A stretch of 33,844 nucleotides of DNA from Acidimicrobiaceae bacterium (GTDB taxonomy: Bacteria > Actinomycetota > Acidimicrobiia > Acidimicrobiales > RAAP-2). The notes beneath the pieces are model-generated. The model was given only the letters and a program-made list of their open reading frames with translations, made no database searches and had not been told where the DNA came from. Below, one piece after another: positions 31,444-33,844 of the stretch (its first letter is position 1; each line of letters opens with the position of its first letter). The stretch spans positions 1-33,844 of the forward strand of contig PLHF01000095.1 in NCBI GenBank assembly GCA_003138855.1, given 5' to 3'. A program made the translations under genes and the position numbers.

Positions 31444-31918
31444 TGGCGAACTTCTCCTCGAGCCGCAGGGCGACCACCTTGGGCACGAAGGAATTCACGT
31501 CGCCGCCGAATCGGGCAACCTCACGCAGGAGCCTCGAGGCGATGAACGAGTGCGCCGAACTGGTGGGGATGAACAAGGTCTCCACCCCGGACAGCTGCTT
31601 GTTCATCTGGGCCATCTGCAGCTCGTTTTCGAAGTCCGACACCGCACGGAGCCCCTTCACGATGGCGCTGGCCCCGACGTCGTGGGCCACGTTGACCACC
31701 AGGGTGGACACGGACACGATGCGCACGTTGACCAGGTGAGCGAGCGACTCCTCGAGCATCTGCTGGCGCTCGTCGAGGTCGAACAGCACCTCGTTCTTCT
31801 GCGGATTGCGCAGCGCGGCCACGACCACCTCGTCGAACAGGCGGGCCGCACGCTCGATGACTTCGAGGTGCCCGTTGTGGACCGGGTCGAAGGACCCGGG
31901 TATGAGCGCAATCCTCAC
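31436..31918 (-). CDS. coaD: Phosphopantetheine adenylyltransferase
   Basis: CoaD makes dephospho-CoA from 4'-phosphopantetheine and ATP, the penultimate step of CoA synthesis. The 160-residue product has the nucleotidyltransferase HxGH motif in IPGSFDPVHNGHLEVI, then NPQKNEVLFDLDER, IVKGLRAVSDFENELQMAQM and the C-terminal HSFIASRLLREVARFGGDV. GTG 31918 overlaps the rsmD stop (GTGA) and gives the usual length; the open frame upstream lies in rsmD. The rsmD-coaD pair is conserved across bacteria. Confidence 0.97.
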   Translation of the reverse strand: MRIALIPGSFDPVHNGHLEVIERAARLFDEVVVAALRNPQKNEVLFDLDERQQMLEESLAHLVNVRIVSVSTLVVNVAHDVGASAIVKGLRAVSDFENELQMAQMNKQLSGVETLFIPTSSAHSFIASRLLREVARFGGDVNSFVPKVVALRLEEKFANE

Positions 31919-32472
31919 TGGACACCTTTCTGGGTGATCCGTTCCGGACGGGCCACCGTCACGATCGTACCCCCATACCGCTTCGATTTGATGATCCCCC
32001 ATCCACGGGGAAGCGCGAGCTCGGCGCCCGATTCGAGAACGGCCAGATCGGCGGGCAGCCGTGCGATCAGCGTCTCCCACCCCTGGTAGTCGTAGGGGGG
32101 ATCGCAGAGGACGAGGTCGTAACGCGACGCGGTGGTCGCCGCCCAGGCGTCGACGTCGGCACGCACCACCGTGGCATCCCCGTCCTCCTCCGCCTCGCCC
32201 AGGCCCACCGAGGCGAGGTTGGTGCGCACCACTCCGAGGGCGACCGGATCGCGCTCGACGAAGGTGACCGACGCTGCTCCGCGCGACAGGGCTTCGATCC
32301 CGAGTGCGCCGGTGCCGGCGAACAGGTCGGCCACCTGCAGGCCGTCCACTCCCCCCAGGCTGTAGAGGATGTCGAACACCGCCTCACGGACACGGTCCGA
32401 GGTCGGGCGCACGGTCGGTCCGGTGGGGCCGGCCAGGCGCCGCCCGCGGAACTGTCCTCCGATCACACGCAC
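31915..32472 (-). CDS. rsmD: 16S rRNA (guanine-966-N2)-methyltransferase
   Basis: RsmD methylates G966 of 16S rRNA with S-adenosylmethionine. The 185-residue protein has the N-terminal MRVIGGQFRGRRLAGP, TVRPTSDRVREAVFDIL, the SAM-binding VADLFAGTGALGIEAL, the acidic FVERDP, and the catalytic DPPY motif in LVLCDPPYDYQG. The start is GTG 32472. It is followed by coaD with a 4-base overlap and preceded by recG with a 68-base gap. Confidence 0.95.
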   Translation of the reverse strand: MRVIGGQFRGRRLAGPTGPTVRPTSDRVREAVFDILYSLGGVDGLQVADLFAGTGALGIEALSRGAASVTFVERDPVALGVVRTNLASVGLGEAEEDGDATVVRADVDAWAATTASRYDLVLCDPPYDYQGWETLIARLPADLAVLESGAELALPRGWGIIKSKRYGGTIVTVARPERITQKGVQ

Positions 32473-32540
32473 CCGTGCAGCCTACCGGCCGACTTTCCTC
32501 CCCCTCGGGCACGACGCGTCCCTCGGCAGACCAGGGGCCC

Positions 32541-33844
32541 CTAGCTCTTGAAGAGGAACTCGGCCTCGCTGTCCTCGATGAAGATCCGCAGCTCGTCGAC
32601 CAACGGGCGGTGGCCCTCGAGACCCGGGTCCTCCTCGACCAGGGCCACGGCCACGGCACGGGCCTCGACCACCAGGTCCCGATCGGACAGGAGCTTGGCG
32701 GCCTTGAGATCGCTCTTGCCCTTCTGCCGTGCCCCGAGGATGGTCCCCTCGCCGCGCAGTTCGAGGTCGACGTCGGCCAGTTCGAACCCGTCGCCGGTCC
32801 GCTCCATTGCCGACAGTCGGGCGGAGGCCTCGGGGCCATCGTTCTCCGAGAGCAGGTAGCACCAGGCCGGGTCGCCTGCCCGCCCCACCCGACCGCGCAG
32901 CTGGTGCAGCTGGGCGATACCGAACCGGTCGGCGTCCTCGATGACCATGACCGTGGCCTCGGGGACGTCCACGCCCACCTCGATCACCGTCGTGGCCACC
33001 AGCACGTCGAGTCGGCCGGAGCGGAAGTCCGCCATCGCCGCCTCCTTTTCCGAGGGCCGCATCTGACCGTGGAGCAGCCCGACCCGCAGACCCGCGAGCT
33101 CGGCCCCCGACAGTCGCTCCTCCTCGGCGACGACGGACGAGGCCTGCACCCGGTCCGAGCCCTCGACCAGGGGGCAGACCACAAAGGCCCGATGGCCCGC
33201 GGCGACCTCTTCGCGCACCCTCGACCAGGCCTCCTCGGCCTCGAGAGGGCTCCGGAGCCACCTCGTGGTGACCGGCAACCGGCCGGGCGGCATCTCGTCG
33301 ATGATGGTCATGTCGAGGTCGCCGAAGACCACCATGGCGGCGGTCCGCGGAATGGGCGTGGCCGTCATCACCAGCAGGTCGGGATCCCGACCCTGGCCGT
33401 CGTCCCCCCGACCCTTGGCCCTGAGCGCGGCGCGCTGCTCGACACCGAAGCGGTGCTGTTCGTCGATGACCACCACGCCGAGGGACCGGAACCCAACCTG
33501 CTCGGTCAGCAGTGCATGGGTGCCGATCAGGATGTCCACGCCCCCCTCCCCCAGCCCCGCGTGGATGGCGGCCCGCTCGCCGGCGGCGGTCCTGGACGTG
33601 AGCAGGGCGACCCGCAGCGGGCGCCGGCCTTCCAGGGTTCCGGGGTCGGGGACGGACAGCCCCGCGACCAGGGAGCCCACCTCTGCCGCGTGCTGCTCGG
33701 CGAGGACCTCGGTCGGGGCCATCAGCGCGCTCTGGTGGCCTCCCTCGACCGCCACCAGCATGGCGGCGAGGGCCACCACCGTCTTGCCCGAGCCGACGTC
33801 ACCCTGCAGCAGCCGGTGCATGGGCAGCGCCCCGGCCAGATCGT
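32541..33844 (-). CDS. recG: ATP-dependent DNA helicase RecG (5' end outside window)
   Basis: RecG remodels stalled replication forks and Holliday junctions. The window holds the helicase part: Walker A RLLQGDVGSGKT, APTEVLAEQH, ALLTEQVGFRSLGVVVIDEQH with the DEQH box, VMTATPIPRTA, then the second helicase lobe LLHGQMRPSEKEAAMADF, VLVATTVIEVGVDVPEA, QLHQLRGRVGRAG, and the RecG C-terminal domain ending EAEFLFKS. About 433 codons are present; the N-terminal wedge/OB domain, which contacts the junction, lies beyond base 33844. It is the most upstream gene seen of the leftward cluster. Confidence 0.96.
   Translation of the reverse strand, partial: DLAGALPMHRLLQGDVGSGKTVVALAAMLVAVEGGHQSALMAPTEVLAEQHAAEVGSLVAGLSVPDPGTLEGRRPLRVALLTSRTAAGERAAIHAGLGEGGVDILIGTHALLTEQVGFRSLGVVVIDEQHRFGVEQRAALRAKGRGDDGQGRDPDLLVMTATPIPRTAAMVVFGDLDMTIIDEMPPGRLPVTTRWLRSPLEAEEAWSRVREEVAAGHRAFVVCPLVEGSDRVQASSVVAEEERLSGAELAGLRVGLLHGQMRPSEKEAAMADFRSGRLDVLVATTVIEVGVDVPEATVMVIEDADRFGIAQLHQLRGRVGRAGDPAWCYLLSENDGPEASARLSAMERTGDGFELADVDLELRGEGTILGARQKGKSDLKAAKLLSDRDLVVEARAVAVALVEEDPGLEGHRPLVDELRIFIEDSEAEFLFKS

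Overview
The window comes from a high-GC bacterium, most likely an actinomycete (Actinomycetota). An Acidimicrobiia-type lineage is plausible but not proven. The evidence is the gene order of the leftward housekeeping cluster, a DUF2469 gene and a SepIVA/DivIVA-like gene in their actinobacterial positions, an SCO6745-family protein, frequent GTG starts and pervasive 4-base start/stop overlaps. No rRNA, tRNA, CRISPR array, insertion sequence or integrase was seen.

Layout. (1) Bases 1-1310 are decayed: a truncated short-chain dehydrogenase (+), a doubtful small membrane protein (+), and a frameshifted, internally deleted comM/yifB relic (-). (2) Bases 1310-14073 (-) hold a crotonase-family gene, then the genome-maintenance and translation cluster, in transcription order acpP, rnc, mutM, smc, ftsY, ffh, rpsP, khpA-like, rimM, trmD, rplS, DUF2469, yraN. 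(3) Bases 14192-20497 (+) form a tightly overlapped four-gene operon: circularly permuted ATP-grasp protein, alpha-E protein, ATP-grasp/alpha-E fusion, transglutaminase-like protein. This is a predicted peptide-bond-forming or peptide-trimming system of unknown product. (4) Bases 20535-28796 are an accessory block: SCO6745-family protein (-), SDR (+), group II truncated haemoglobin (-), acyl-CoA dehydrogenase (+), VOC protein (+), DinB-like protein (+), flavodoxin-like protein (+), then a leftward trio of D-threonine-aldolase-like enzyme, fumarylacetoacetase-family enzyme and metallo-beta-lactamase-fold hydrolase. (5) Bases 28993-33844 (-) resume the housekeeping cluster: recG (partial), rsmD, coaD, sepIVA-like, yceD, rpmF, plsX.

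How it fits together. Regions 2 and 5 read as one ancestral leftward cluster (recG to yraN/comM) split between plsX and acpP by about 15 kb of unrelated genes on both strands. The best candidate for an under-described system is the ATP-grasp/alpha-E/transglutaminase operon. Its fused ATP-grasp copy appears to have lost a conserved lysine that the stand-alone copy keeps. A second recurring signal is a TANNNT hexamer placed 6-7 bases before the start codon of several first-in-unit genes (crotonase, SCO6745 protein, SDR, globin, and in weaker form VOC). This is the expected geometry of leaderless transcripts.
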